From positions 1 to 64,000 of the forward strand of contig JAILPS010000028.1 of NCBI GenBank assembly GCA_024699325.1: 64,000 nt of DNA, read 5' to 3'. The notes beneath the pieces were generated by a model. It did no database searches. It had not been told where the DNA came from and was given only the letters and a program-made list of their open reading frames with translations. Position 1 is the first letter of the stretch. Every line of letters starts with the position of its first letter. The stretch is from Lachnospiraceae bacterium. GTDB lineage: Bacteria > Bacillota > Clostridia > Lachnospirales > Lachnospiraceae. Of the stretch, positions 42,665 through 51,611 are shown one piece after another. The translations under genes were made by a program, and so were the position numbers.

Positions 42665-43972
42665 ATGGCTAATAAGATCAATGTTAACGGCGAAGAGTAC
42701 TGCAGCTTCTGCGGCAAGCCTAAGAGACGTGTTAAACAGCTTATAACAGGACAGCCCGGCGTCTATATCTGCAACGAATGTGTACATTTGTGCATGGATA
42801 TAATAAGCGAGGGCGCTGAGTTCGAGGAGATTGGTGGCTTAAACCTTTTAAAGCCCGCGCAGATTAAGGCGCATCTGGACGAATATGTCGTAGGTCAGGA
42901 TGAGGCTAAGGTCACACTTTCAGTCGCTGTTTACAATCACTACAAGAGAATAATGCGCCGCGTGGACGATGTGGAGCTCCAGAAGAGCAATGTTTTGCTT
43001 CTCGGACCTACAGGCTGCGGTAAGACATTTCTCGCACAATCACTGGCTAAGATACTTAATGTTCCATTTGCCATCGCAGACGCCACAACCCTCACAGAGG
43101 CTGGCTATGTCGGCGAGGATGTTGAGAACATTCTGCTCAAGCTTATCCAGGCAGCTGACTATGATATCGAGCGTGCCCAGATGGGCATTATCTATATAGA
43201 CGAGATTGACAAGATCGCCAAGAAGGGCGAGAACGTTTCCATCACCAGAGATGTCTCAGGAGAGGGCGTTCAGCAGGCACTTCTCAAGATTCTCGAGGGA
43301 ACAGTGGCTTCAGTTCCACCACAGGGCGGACGCAAGCACCCTCAGCAGGAGATGATCACAATCGACACAACCAATATTCTGTTTGTCTGCGGCGGTGCTT
43401 TTGATGGCCTTGAGAAGATCATCGAGAGACGTGAGGGCAAGAAGAACATAGGATTCAACTCGACAGTCACAGCCAAGGTTGACAAAAACACAGGAGAGCT
43501 GTTTAAGGACGTACTTCCTGAGGATCTGGTCAAGTTTGGCATCATTCCGGAGTTTATCGGCCGTGTGCCAGTCGTGTGCGCGCTTGATCTGCTTGACAGG
43601 GATGCGCTTCTGTCCATTCTCACAACGCCTAAGAATGCGCTGGTTAAGCAGTATGAGGCGCTTATGGCCCTCGACGATGTCAAGCTTGAGTTTACTCAGG
43701 ACGCATTAGAGAGCATAGCGGATCTCTCGCTTGAGAGAAAAACAGGAGCCAGAGGACTTCGCTCAATCATTGAGAAGGTTATGATGAAGCCTATGTTTGA
43801 CGCTCCTTCCGATCCTACGATCGGAGGCTGCACTATCACGAAGGAAGTGGTTGAGGGCACGGCTGACGCTGTGTATACATACCGCGACCCGAATGAAGTT
43901 GCCAAAAACGAGAGAGCCAGAGCTTTTGAGCAGACCCAGATAGAGGCTGCCCTTGTCTCAGGTAACAACTGA
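42665..43972 (+). CDS. clpX: Clp protease ATP-binding subunit ClpX
   Basis: AAA+ unfoldase that feeds ClpP. The 435 residues start with a C4 zinc-binding domain (CSFCGK and CNEC, cysteines 13, 16, 36, 39). Walker A is [14 protein letters not shown], Walker B is [10 protein letters not shown], and the ClpP-contact and pore loops follow (IGF-type ENIGFNSTV region). The ATG is preceded by TTGGAGA. It lies about 100 bases after clpP beyond a stem-loop. Confidence 0.97.
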   Translation: MANKINVNGEEYCSFCGKPKRRVKQLITGQPGVYICNECVHLCMDIISEGAEFEEIGGLNLLKPAQIKAHLDEYVVGQDEAKVTLSVAVYNHYKRIMRRVDDVELQKSNVLLLGPTGCGKTFLAQSLAKILNVPFAIADATTLTEAGYVGEDVENILLKLIQAADYDIERAQMGIIYIDEIDKIAKKGENVSITRDVSGEGVQQALLKILEGTVASVPPQGGRKHPQQEMITIDTTNILFVCGGAFDGLEKIIERREGKKNIGFNSTVTAKVDKNTGELFKDVLPEDLVKFGIIPEFIGRVPVVCALDLLDRDALLSILTTPKNALVKQYEALMALDDVKLEFTQDALESIADLSLERKTGARGLRSIIEKVMMKPMFDAPSDPTIGGCTITKEVVEGTADAVYTYRDPNEVAKNERARAFEQTQIEAALVSGNN

Positions 43973-43985
43973 TTATAACGACTTA

Positions 43986-44010
43986 GGGCTGCTGTATACC
44001 ACAGCAGCCC
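43986..44010 (+). other. Stem-loop between clpX and lon
   Basis: A perfect 10-base-pair stem (GGGCTGCTGT / ACAGCAGCCC, ATACC loop) without a T-run follows clpX. It is probably a stability or partial-termination element. Confidence 0.7.
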
Positions 44011-44034
44011 TGCTTAAATTCAGAGGATTTATAT

Positions 44035-46353
44035 ATGAATAATAAGTTACTTCCATATATCACGCTTAATTCGCTCACGGTGTTTCCGGGAATCACAACC
44101 ATTTTAGATGTGGACAGAAAACAGAGCATAGAGGCTAATCTGGCATTTGACAATTCGCCTAAGCAGGCTCTGTTTCTGATTAACGACCCGGGCAGCACGC
44201 GTGAAGATGATCCGAAGGTAAGCGATTTTTATAAATACTGCATGGTTGGCCGCGTGAACAGCCTGAACAACCTGGCAAATGGTGGCATTAGACTCACCAT
44301 CGAGGGAATGCAGAGAGCCAGACTCCTAGGCTTTGACGGCGTTTTGGCAGAGTACGCAGACGACTACATGGACTTAATTCCAGACGAGGACACAGAGGAC
44401 CCTGAGGAGATTAGAAACCTGAGGGAGGATTTAGAGACCACCCTCAGCTACATGGTTGAAAACCTCAACAAAAATGCCACGTCAAATGCTATATCAGCCC
44501 TGTTAAACAAGTCCGATGTGGAGACCGGGACCATGATGAATGCCGTGATTGCGAGGGTTCCATTTAACCCTGAGCAGAGATATGGCTTTATCACGAGGAC
44601 AGGATTTACAGAGAGGCTTAAGTACCTTGTCGACACGCTGATGAATGACATATCGCACATTAAGGTTAAGGCAAACATCCGCGAGAAGGTGAAGCTTAAG
44701 ATAGACAAAAACCAGCGCGACTATGTTCTTCGCGAGGAGATGAAGACCATTCAGGACGAGCTCGGCGAAGGTCAGGCTGCACAGAACCAGGAGCTTCGCG
44801 ACAGAGCGGCAGCTCTTGATGCGCCAGAGGAGGTCATAACCCGCGTCAATAAGGAGATTGCCAGACTTGAGCAGATGCCTTTTGGAGGCCAGGAGGGCGT
44901 GGTTTTAAGAAATTACATTGAGGCGGTTCTCGACATGCCATGGAACAGGGTGACTGAGGAGAATAACGATATTGCCCACGCTGAAGAGATTTTAGAGGAG
45001 GACCACTACGGTCTTGAGAAGGTCAAGAACAGAGTCCTTGAGTATCTTGCGGTGAGAAACCTAAACGGCGGCAATGAGAGCACCATAATGTGCCTTGTGG
45101 GTCCTCCAGGAACCGGCAAGACAAGCATTGCCAAGAGTATCGCCAGAGCTCTCGGAAGAGAGTATGTAAGAATCAGTCTCGGCGGCGTTCACGACGAGGC
45201 AGAGATAAGAGGGCACAGAAAAACCTATGTGGGAGCCATGCCCGGACGTATCGCCAACGCCATCAAGATGGCGAAGGTTTCAAACCCTGTCATATTGCTT
45301 GATGAGCTCGATAAGCTCAGCGCCGACCACAGGGGTGACCCTGCAAGCGCGCTGCTTGAGGTGCTGGATTCTGAGCAGAATGTGGCCTTCAGGGATCATT
45401 TTATCGAGCTTCCAATAGACTTAAGCCGCGTAATATTTATAGCTACAGCCAACGACCCATCCACAATCCCCGGTCCGCTTCGCGACCGCGTGGAGATGAT
45501 ACAGGTGGAGAGCTACACAGCCAACGAGAAGATGCACATCGCGAGAAAATACCTCGTGGACAAGCAGATTAAGAAGCATGGCCTGACCTCGGACAACCTG
45601 ACCATCACGGACGATGCGATAGATGCCATGATACATCTCTACACAAGAGAGGCGGGCGTCAGAGAATTAGAGCGAAAGATCGGCATGATCTGCCGCAAGG
45701 TCGCAAGGCGCATGCTTGAGAGCGACGTTGACAGTTACAGGATAACTAAGGACGAGCTCTACGATTACTTAGGCAAGGCGATATTTAAGGACGAGAAGCC
45801 GAAACTTAAGGACGAGGTGGGCATTGTCAGAGGCCTCGCATGGACGAGCGTGGGCGGAGATACGCTTGAAGTGGAGGTCAACGTCCTAAACGGACATGGA
45901 GACCTGACACTTACGGGCAAGCTCGGCGATGTCATGAAGGAATCGGCCCAGACTGCCTTAAGCTATGTCAGAAGCGTGGGGCCTGAATACAATGTGGACA
46001 GCGAATATTTCGACAAGCACGACATTCACCTGCACGTGCCGGAGGGCGCGGTTCCCAAGGATGGCCCAAGCGCAGGAATAACCATAGCCACAGCCATGCT
46101 AAGCGCAGTCACAGGTAAGCCTGTAAGGGGCGACGTTGCCATGACAGGAGAGGTTACGCTTAGAGGAAGGGTTCTTCCGATCGGAGGACTCAGAGAGAAG
46201 CTTCTCGCCGCCAACGTGGCAGGCATGAAGAGAGTTTTGGTGCCGGAGGCCAACGAGCCGGATGTGGCAGAGATTTCACAGGAGATAATCGGCGACATGG
46301 AGATCAGGTTCGTGTCAGAGATGAGTCAGGTTTTAGAGGGAGCAATGTTATGA
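44035..46353 (+). CDS. lon: ATP-dependent protease Lon
   Basis: Homo-oligomeric AAA+ protease that degrades misfolded and regulatory proteins. The 772 residues comprise an N-terminal LON substrate domain (LPYITLNSLTVFPGITT), a coiled region, the AAA+ module with Walker A GPPGTGKTSIAKSI and the C-terminal protease domain. The catalytic serine is in KDGPSAGITIATAM, with the lysine partner downstream in GLREKLLAANVAGMK. Its stop overlaps the engB start by 4 bases (ATGA). Confidence 0.97.
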   Translation: MNNKLLPYITLNSLTVFPGITTILDVDRKQSIEANLAFDNSPKQALFLINDPGSTREDDPKVSDFYKYCMVGRVNSLNNLANGGIRLTIEGMQRARLLGFDGVLAEYADDYMDLIPDEDTEDPEEIRNLREDLETTLSYMVENLNKNATSNAISALLNKSDVETGTMMNAVIARVPFNPEQRYGFITRTGFTERLKYLVDTLMNDISHIKVKANIREKVKLKIDKNQRDYVLREEMKTIQDELGEGQAAQNQELRDRAAALDAPEEVITRVNKEIARLEQMPFGGQEGVVLRNYIEAVLDMPWNRVTEENNDIAHAEEILEEDHYGLEKVKNRVLEYLAVRNLNGGNESTIMCLVGPPGTGKTSIAKSIARALGREYVRISLGGVHDEAEIRGHRKTYVGAMPGRIANAIKMAKVSNPVILLDELDKLSADHRGDPASALLEVLDSEQNVAFRDHFIELPIDLSRVIFIATANDPSTIPGPLRDRVEMIQVESYTANEKMHIARKYLVDKQIKKHGLTSDNLTITDDAIDAMIHLYTREAGVRELERKIGMICRKVARRMLESDVDSYRITKDELYDYLGKAIFKDEKPKLKDEVGIVRGLAWTSVGGDTLEVEVNVLNGHGDLTLTGKLGDVMKESAQTALSYVRSVGPEYNVDSEYFDKHDIHLHVPEGAVPKDGPSAGITIATAMLSAVTGKPVRGDVAMTGEVTLRGRVLPIGGLREKLLAANVAGMKRVLVPEANEPDVAEISQEIIGDMEIRFVSEMSQVLEGAML

Positions 46354-46964
46354 TAATCAAAAACGTTAATTTGGAGACCGTGTGCGGCATAACCAGCAAG
46401 CTTCCGGAAAACTCCGAGGCGGAGATAGCATTTGCAGGCAAGTCAAATGTCGGCAAGTCCTCCCTCATAAATGCTCTGATAAACAGGAAGGCGTACGCCA
46501 GAACCTCCTCAGAGCCCGGCAAAACCCAGACTGTCAACTTCTACAAGGTTTGCGGAAGGTTTGATATGGACGGTTTGGACAGAGAATTCTACTATGTCGA
46601 CCTTCCTGGCTACGGCTACGCCAGGGTGTCTGCAGGCGAGCGCGAAAAGTGGGGCAAAATGATAGAAAACTATCTCCACACCTCGCCGAAGCTTAGATGC
46701 GTGTTTTTGTTGGTTGACATCAGACATGAACCATCCGCCAACGACAGACAGATGTTTGAGTGGATTGTGGCCAACGGTTTCAGACCGGTTGTCATAGGCA
46801 CCAAGCTTGATAAAATCAACAGAAGTCAGATTGCCAAGCAGACTAAGCTTATAAGAACGGGACTTGGCATGGATAAAGAAGATATCTTCTTTGCATTTTC
46901 TGCGCAGAGCAAGCAGGGCAGGGAGGAGATCTGGAAATACATTGAGGGAGTGATTTCACAGTGA
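46350..46964 (+). CDS. engB: Ribosome biogenesis GTP-binding protein YsxC/EngB
   Basis: Essential-type GTPase for late 50S ribosomal subunit assembly. The 204 residues contain G1 GKSNVGKSSLINALI, G2 near SSEPGKTQTVNFY, G3 DLPGYGYA, G4 GTKLDKI and G5-like FSAQS. The lon-engB order with a 4-base overlap is conserved in many Firmicutes. It also overlaps the next gene by 4 bases. Confidence 0.96.
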   Translation: MIIKNVNLETVCGITSKLPENSEAEIAFAGKSNVGKSSLINALINRKAYARTSSEPGKTQTVNFYKVCGRFDMDGLDREFYYVDLPGYGYARVSAGEREKWGKMIENYLHTSPKLRCVFLLVDIRHEPSANDRQMFEWIVANGFRPVVIGTKLDKINRSQIAKQTKLIRTGLGMDKEDIFFAFSAQSKQGREEIWKYIEGVISQ

Positions 46965-47794
46965 AATTAGCAATATTTTACGACCATGTGCTGGAGGCTT
47001 CCGAGCAGAGAGGATTAAGTGTCCGCGAGGTGTTAAAGCGGGCGAAGAGCTTTGGCTATGATGCGCTCGAGTGCAGCATGGAGAGCTTAAGCGCTAACCC
47101 GGAGCTCACAAGAGAGATGTTTGATTCTGTGGGCATGAGCGTTGCCGGAGTGTATAAGTATTTTAACTTAGGTAACGACCCGCTTGACGACGGTCCCGCA
47201 GGCCTTATAAACACCGCAGTCTACTATAGGGCGGACAGCATATTAGTTAACCCCGGGTTTGTAAGCCGCGAGGTGGACGAGAGAGCCATGACCAGAAGGG
47301 TTGGAAGCAGCCAGATGAGAAACATGGCATATGCCATGAAAAATATTGTTCAGTACGCCGCAAAGTGGGGGATTGAGGTGACCATGGAGGATTTGGACGA
47401 CGCAGCTGCGCCCTATGCCTCAGACGTTCAGCTTGAGTGGTTTTTGCAGAATGTTCCTGGACTTAAGATATGCTTCGACACGGGCAATTTCATGTATGCA
47501 GATGTGGATGAGAGAGAGGCATTTATAAGGCTCAGAAACAATATCTGCCACCTTCATCTGAAGGACAGGGCACTTCACGGTGCGCCTGGTGAGGAGCCCA
47601 AGGTAAGCGTCACAGGCGTGAATATGTTTAGCGCCCCTGTGGGAAGCGGAATACTTCACATACGCGAGATATTAGAGGAGCTTAAGGCGATGGGCTATGA
47701 TGGAACCCTGGGGGTTGAGCATTTTGGCGCGCCGGATATGCTTGGCTACATGGAGAAGTCAGCACAGTATGTGAGAAGAATATGGAATAGTTAA
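46961..47794 (+). CDS. Sugar phosphate isomerase/epimerase family TIM-barrel protein
   Basis: A 277-residue protein of the xylose-isomerase-like/AP endonuclease 2 superfamily. It starts with GTG overlapping the engB stop, after GAGGGAG. Expected barrel features are FGYDALECSMESL near the N-terminus, the metal-site stretch VTMEDLDDAAAPY, CFDTGNF and HLHLKDR, ending in LGVEHFGAPD. Substrate is unknown; members epimerise or dehydrate polyols and sugar phosphates. Its coupling to engB may be only positional. A strong terminator follows. Confidence 0.87.
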   Translation: MKLAIFYDHVLEASEQRGLSVREVLKRAKSFGYDALECSMESLSANPELTREMFDSVGMSVAGVYKYFNLGNDPLDDGPAGLINTAVYYRADSILVNPGFVSREVDERAMTRRVGSSQMRNMAYAMKNIVQYAAKWGIEVTMEDLDDAAAPYASDVQLEWFLQNVPGLKICFDTGNFMYADVDEREAFIRLRNNICHLHLKDRALHGAPGEEPKVSVTGVNMFSAPVGSGILHIREILEELKAMGYDGTLGVEHFGAPDMLGYMEKSAQYVRRIWNS

Positions 47795-47802
47795 ATGATA
47801 AA

Positions 47803-47830
47803 AAGAGCCTTCCCGCGTGGGAAGGCTCTT
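47803..47830. terminator. Bidirectional terminator between the TIM-barrel gene and the GT2 gene
   Basis: A 12-base-pair stem (AAGAGCCTTCCC / GGGAAGGCTCTT) with a GCGT loop lies between convergent genes, with A-run and T-side on both flanks. Confidence 0.9.
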
Positions 47831-47833
47831 GTA

Positions 47834-49924
47834 TTATAGTCTGTAGTAGCCGTTTCTAAGGCTTGTGAGATTCACGTTGTAATAAGGGTCTGAGTCCATG
47901 CGCGAGCCCCACTTCTCAAGAAGTCTGGCCTTCTCGCTCTCAAAGCGCTCCTTATTCTTATCGCTAAGATCTGAGCCTCGGGACTTGGATTCGTAGTGGT
48001 GCATTCTTACAAATGCATCGTAAACCACGAGGTATCCAGCGGAGCCAATCTTCAAACAGAGGTCGACATCGTTATATGCGACAACGAACTCCTCGTCGAG
48101 ACCGCCGACCTTGTCCCACACACTTCTCTTAATCAGCATGCAGGCTGCGGTCACGCCGCTCATATCCTGGCTCACGATTGCCCTGCCAAGATAGCCCATA
48201 TCGTCGGCGCCGTAGTGAAGGAATACATGGTGAGCAGCGTGCTCAACGCCTATCAAAACTCCGGCGTGCTGAACTGTGTCGTCTGCGTATAGAAGCTTCG
48301 GTCCTACAGCTCCCACATCATCCCTCATGCAGTAGCCCATCATGCTGGTGAATAGGTCGGGGCTTATAACCTCGGTGTCGTTGTTTAGAAGTAAGAGGTA
48401 TTCGCCCTTGGCAAATGTTGCGCCGAAGTTGTTGATGGCAGAGTAGTTAAACTCCCTCTCCCAGGTCACAACGCGGATCTTGTCGCTTCTCTGCTCGAGA
48501 GTCCTGTAGTATTCGAAGGTCTCGGCATTCTCGCTGTTGTTCTCCACAACGATGATCTCGTAGTTTTTATATGTAATCCTCTCGAGAAGAGAGCTTACAC
48601 AGCGCTCCAAATCATCCACATGGTCCTTGTTAGGAATGATTACAGATATCAGAGGCTCATTGTCAATGTGGAAATCCGTCCTGTACCAGCCCAGGTAATC
48701 TGCGCGGCTTACACATCCGGGAATACCCTTCCTGTCGTAGTAAGCCTGGATAGCCTTCACGCCTGCGTCAAAAGCGTAGGTCTTGGATGCGCCCGCCGCA
48801 GCTGTTGAGGCGCGGTGGCTTCTCCAGGAGTAGAGCATCTTCGGAATGTGATGTGTTTTTCTTGCCACGTCCGTGCAGCGAAGAATAAAATCGTGGTCCT
48901 GTGCGCCGTCGTATTCAGAATTAAACGGTCCGACCTGGTCGACTATGGACTTTCTCACCATAAACATATGGCAGATATAGTTGTTGCAGGTTAGGAGGTC
49001 AATGTTGAAGTCGGGCTTGAAGTTCGGGTCATAGTGCTTGCCGGTATCGTCGTCGAGCTTGTCCTCGTCGCAGTAGATGGCGTCGATTTCTGAGTTCTCG
49101 TTCATGGCGCTCACATATTCAAACAGAGCATTTGGCGCGATGTAATCGTCCTGATCCATGAGGGCAATCCACTCTCCGGTGGCAATCTTAAGGGCGACGT
49201 TGGTGTTGCCTGAGATGCCGCGGTTGTCGCGAAGTCTGGCGTTTACAATTCTTGAATCCTTCTTGGCATATGCGGAGAGCATTCTGGAGAGCTGCTCGTC
49301 TGTGCCTGTGCCGTTGGCAAGACATAACTGCCAGTTGCCGTAGGTCTGAGCCTTCACGGAGGCAATCATGGCCTTGATGTGCTCAGGCTTCGGATTATAC
49401 ACAGGGACGATGATGGAGATGAGAGGAGAGTAGCCAAGAGCTGTGTTTCTCTGGCTGTTAAGAGTCTTCTCATCAGCTGACTGCTTCTTATAGAAGTGTG
49501 CGTACTGCGTCTCTATGAAGAACTTGGTCTGCTTAAATGCCTGCTTCTTGTTGTCTGATTTTAAAAATGCCTTGAAGGCGTTTAAATTATCTCTAGCCTG
49601 CGTGTTAAATGCTCTCACATAGGCGTCTGCAGATGTGATGGTTTTGCTCACGGTGTCGGTCTCATCCTGGGCATCGCTCATCCTGATGGTTCCTGCCACG
49701 CTAAATTCTGCGTGGAAGCCCAAGCGGTTGTCGCTCGCTCCCTCTGCCATGGCTGCCACAACGTCAGGGCGCTCGATCAAAACAATACTGCCATCCTCAA
49801 GTGGTGAGCCGTCCTTGTTGGTGAGCTCAACCTTCAGGCGGTGTGTAACATTCTCGGGAACTGCCCAGCCGTTAACTGTGATAACTCCCTCCTTAATATC
49901 CACCTGATCAATATAATATTTCAT
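47834..49924 (-). CDS. Two-domain GT2 glycosyltransferase with an N-terminal accessory domain
   Basis: A 696-residue protein. Residues 1-150 form an extra beta-rich region (IDQVDIKEGVITVNGWAVPE). The first GT-A domain begins at about 167 (SPLISIIVPVYNP, then DQDDYIAPNALF and YCDEDKLDDD); the second begins at about 423 (EPLISVIIPNKDH, then LLNNDTEVIS, then PKLLYADDTVQHAGV). The second half resembles rhamnosyltransferases of the RgpF/WbbL group, and the neighbouring dTDP-rhamnose operon supports rhamnan or rhamnose-polymer synthesis; substrate is inferred. No membrane span is present. Its leader mirrors that of rfbA. Confidence 0.9.
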   Translation of the reverse strand: MKYYIDQVDIKEGVITVNGWAVPENVTHRLKVELTNKDGSPLEDGSIVLIERPDVVAAMAEGASDNRLGFHAEFSVAGTIRMSDAQDETDTVSKTITSADAYVRAFNTQARDNLNAFKAFLKSDNKKQAFKQTKFFIETQYAHFYKKQSADEKTLNSQRNTALGYSPLISIIVPVYNPKPEHIKAMIASVKAQTYGNWQLCLANGTGTDEQLSRMLSAYAKKDSRIVNARLRDNRGISGNTNVALKIATGEWIALMDQDDYIAPNALFEYVSAMNENSEIDAIYCDEDKLDDDTGKHYDPNFKPDFNIDLLTCNNYICHMFMVRKSIVDQVGPFNSEYDGAQDHDFILRCTDVARKTHHIPKMLYSWRSHRASTAAAGASKTYAFDAGVKAIQAYYDRKGIPGCVSRADYLGWYRTDFHIDNEPLISVIIPNKDHVDDLERCVSSLLERITYKNYEIIVVENNSENAETFEYYRTLEQRSDKIRVVTWEREFNYSAINNFGATFAKGEYLLLLNNDTEVISPDLFTSMMGYCMRDDVGAVGPKLLYADDTVQHAGVLIGVEHAAHHVFLHYGADDMGYLGRAIVSQDMSGVTAACMLIKRSVWDKVGGLDEEFVVAYNDVDLCLKIGSAGYLVVYDAFVRMHHYESKSRGSDLSDKNKERFESEKARLLEKWGSRMDSDPYYNVNLTSLRNGYYRL

Positions 49925-49926
49925 AT

Positions 49927-49942
49927 GTATACCTCTTTTCGG
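49927..49942 (-). repeat. Inverted copy of the rfbA leader sequence
   Basis: Read on the minus strand this is CCGAAAAGAGGTATAC just before the GT2 start. The rfbA leader at 50063-50080 has CCGAAAAGAGAGGTATAC, differing only by two inserted bases. Confidence 0.85.
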
Positions 49943-50014
49943 CTTGAAAATATTAAAAAATCTGATGTAAGTCTAGCATAAATGACAAACATTTGCAAAC
50001 ATTTAAAATAATGC

Positions 50015-50045
50015 TTGACACTTACGTAACGTAAGGGTTTATAGT
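50015..50045 (+). promoter_or_regulatory. rfbA operon promoter with 19-base spacing
   Basis: TTGACA and TATAGT are separated by 19 bases. A palindrome fills most of the spacer. Long spacing plus a spacer dyad is the usual design of promoters activated by MerR-family regulators, where the protein twists the DNA to realign the elements. Confidence 0.6.
50021..50035. promoter_or_regulatory. Probable operator in the rfbA promoter spacer
   Basis: CTTACGT-A-ACGTAAG is a perfect seven-base inverted repeat around one central base, between the -35 and -10 elements. The regulator gene is not in this window. Confidence 0.6.
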
Positions 50046-50062
50046 GTAGCAAGTGAACAAAA

Positions 50063-50080
50063 CCGAAAAGAGAGGTATAC
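50063..50080 (+). repeat. rfbA leader copy of the mirrored element
   Basis: CCGAAAAGAGAGGTATAC lies just upstream of the rfbA start codon and includes its ribosome site. The partner at 49927-49942 faces the other way in front of the GT2 gene. Confidence 0.85.
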
Positions 50081-50083
50081 TAC

Positions 50084-50974
50084 ATGAAGGGAATTATTTT
50101 AGCAGGCGGCAGCGGCACAAGATTATATCCGCTGACCAGAGTTACATCCAAGCAGCTTTTGCCAATCTATGACAAGCCGATGATCTATTATCCGCTTTCA
50201 GTTCTCATGAATGCGGGCATCAGAGATATATTGATCATATCAACACCACAGGACACGCCAAGATTTAAGGATCTGCTGGCAGATGGTCACCAGTACGGCA
50301 TCAACCTGTCATATGCGGTTCAGCCGTCACCTGACGGACTGGCTCAGGCGTTCATCATCGGAGCGGATTTCATAGGTGATGACACTGTTGCCATGGTGCT
50401 AGGCGACAATATTTTCGCAGGTCACGGACTTAACGACAGACTGAAGGCTGCGGTTGACAACGCAAATTCAGGCAAGGGCGCCACGGTTTTCGGCTACTAT
50501 GTTGACGATCCTGAGCGCTTCGGAATTGTGGAGTTTGACAAAAACGGCAAGGCGATCTCCATCGAGGAGAAGCCTGTAAAGCCTAAGAGCAACTACTGTG
50601 TCACAGGTCTGTACTTCTACGACAACAGGGTTGTGGAGTATGCGAAGAATCTTAAGCCGTCGGCAAGAGGCGAGCTTGAGATCACGGACTTAAACCGCAT
50701 TTACTTAGAGGATGGCACTCTCAATGTTGAGCTTCTGGGTCAGGGCTTTACATGGCTTGACACAGGAACACACGAGTCGTTAGTTGATGCCACCAACTTC
50801 GTCAAGACGGTTGAGACACATCAGCACAGAAAGATCGCCTGCCTGGAGGAGATTGCATACTTAAACGGCTGGATTGACCGTGAGCAGGTTATGGAGATCT
50901 ACGAGGTTCTCAAAAAGAACCAGTACGGACAGTATTTAAAGGACGTCTTAGACGGCAAATATATTGACAAATAA
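50084..50974 (+). CDS. rfbA: Glucose-1-phosphate thymidylyltransferase
   Basis: Makes dTDP-glucose, the first step to dTDP-L-rhamnose. The 296-residue length is typical of RfbA. The nucleotide-binding start is [19 protein letters not shown], followed by [17 protein letters not shown] and [30 protein letters not shown] is the substrate-binding stretch. It heads the rfbACBD operon, transcribed from the unusual 19-spacer promoter; its leader is mirrored before the divergent GT2 gene. Confidence 0.97.
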   Translation: MKGIILAGGSGTRLYPLTRVTSKQLLPIYDKPMIYYPLSVLMNAGIRDILIISTPQDTPRFKDLLADGHQYGINLSYAVQPSPDGLAQAFIIGADFIGDDTVAMVLGDNIFAGHGLNDRLKAAVDNANSGKGATVFGYYVDDPERFGIVEFDKNGKAISIEEKPVKPKSNYCVTGLYFYDNRVVEYAKNLKPSARGELEITDLNRIYLEDGTLNVELLGQGFTWLDTGTHESLVDATNFVKTVETHQHRKIACLEEIAYLNGWIDREQVMEIYEVLKKNQYGQYLKDVLDGKYIDK

Positions 50975-50993
50975 TATATTAGAAGGAGCAGCA

Positions 50994-51578
50994 ATGAGCA
51001 AGATTACAGTTACCAAATGTGACATCGAGGGCTTATACGTTATCGAGCCCAAGGTATTCCCTGATGCAAGAGGATATTTTGTGGAGACCTACAACCAGAG
51101 GGATTTTGAGGAAGAGGGACTTAACATGGTGTTCGTTCAGGACAATCAGTCCATGTCCAAGAAGGGCGTGCTTAGAGGCCTTCACTTCCAGAAGGAGTTC
51201 CCACAGGGCAAGCTTGTAAGAGTTATCCGCGGCGCTGTTTTTGATGTCGCAGTTGACTACAGACCTGGCAGCAAGACCTACGGACAGTGGTTTGGCGTGG
51301 AGCTTACCGCAGAGAATAAGAAGCAGTTCTATATAAGCGAGGGCTTCGCACACGGCTTCATCGTTCTCTCAGACGAGGCAGAGTTCTGCTACAAGGTTAC
51401 AGACTTCTATCATCCGGGGGATGAGGGCGGTCTGGCGTGGAACGACCCTAAGATCGGCATCACATGGCCGGGCGTTAAGGGTGAATACAACGGCACACCA
51501 AGCGCAGAGGGCTACACCATGGAGGATGGCACACCTCTGACACTGTCTGACAAGGATCAGAAGTGGCCTGGTTTATAA
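50994..51578 (+). CDS. rfbC: dTDP-4-dehydrorhamnose 3,5-epimerase
   Basis: Epimerises the C3 and C5 positions of dTDP-4-keto-6-deoxyglucose. The track starts at 50964 inside rfbA; the ATG at 50994 follows AGAAGGAGCAGCA and gives 194 residues. Cupin-fold motifs include DARGYFVETYNQRDFEEEG, FVQDNQSMSKKGVLRGLHFQ and the catalytic histidine there, and FAHGFIVLSDEAEFCYKV. The order A-C-B-D with short gaps is standard. Confidence 0.96.
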   Translation: MSKITVTKCDIEGLYVIEPKVFPDARGYFVETYNQRDFEEEGLNMVFVQDNQSMSKKGVLRGLHFQKEFPQGKLVRVIRGAVFDVAVDYRPGSKTYGQWFGVELTAENKKQFYISEGFAHGFIVLSDEAEFCYKVTDFYHPGDEGGLAWNDPKIGITWPGVKGEYNGTPSAEGYTMEDGTPLTLSDKDQKWPGL

Positions 51579-51611
51579 TATTTGGCTAGAAGATATATTA
51601 AGGAGAACGAT

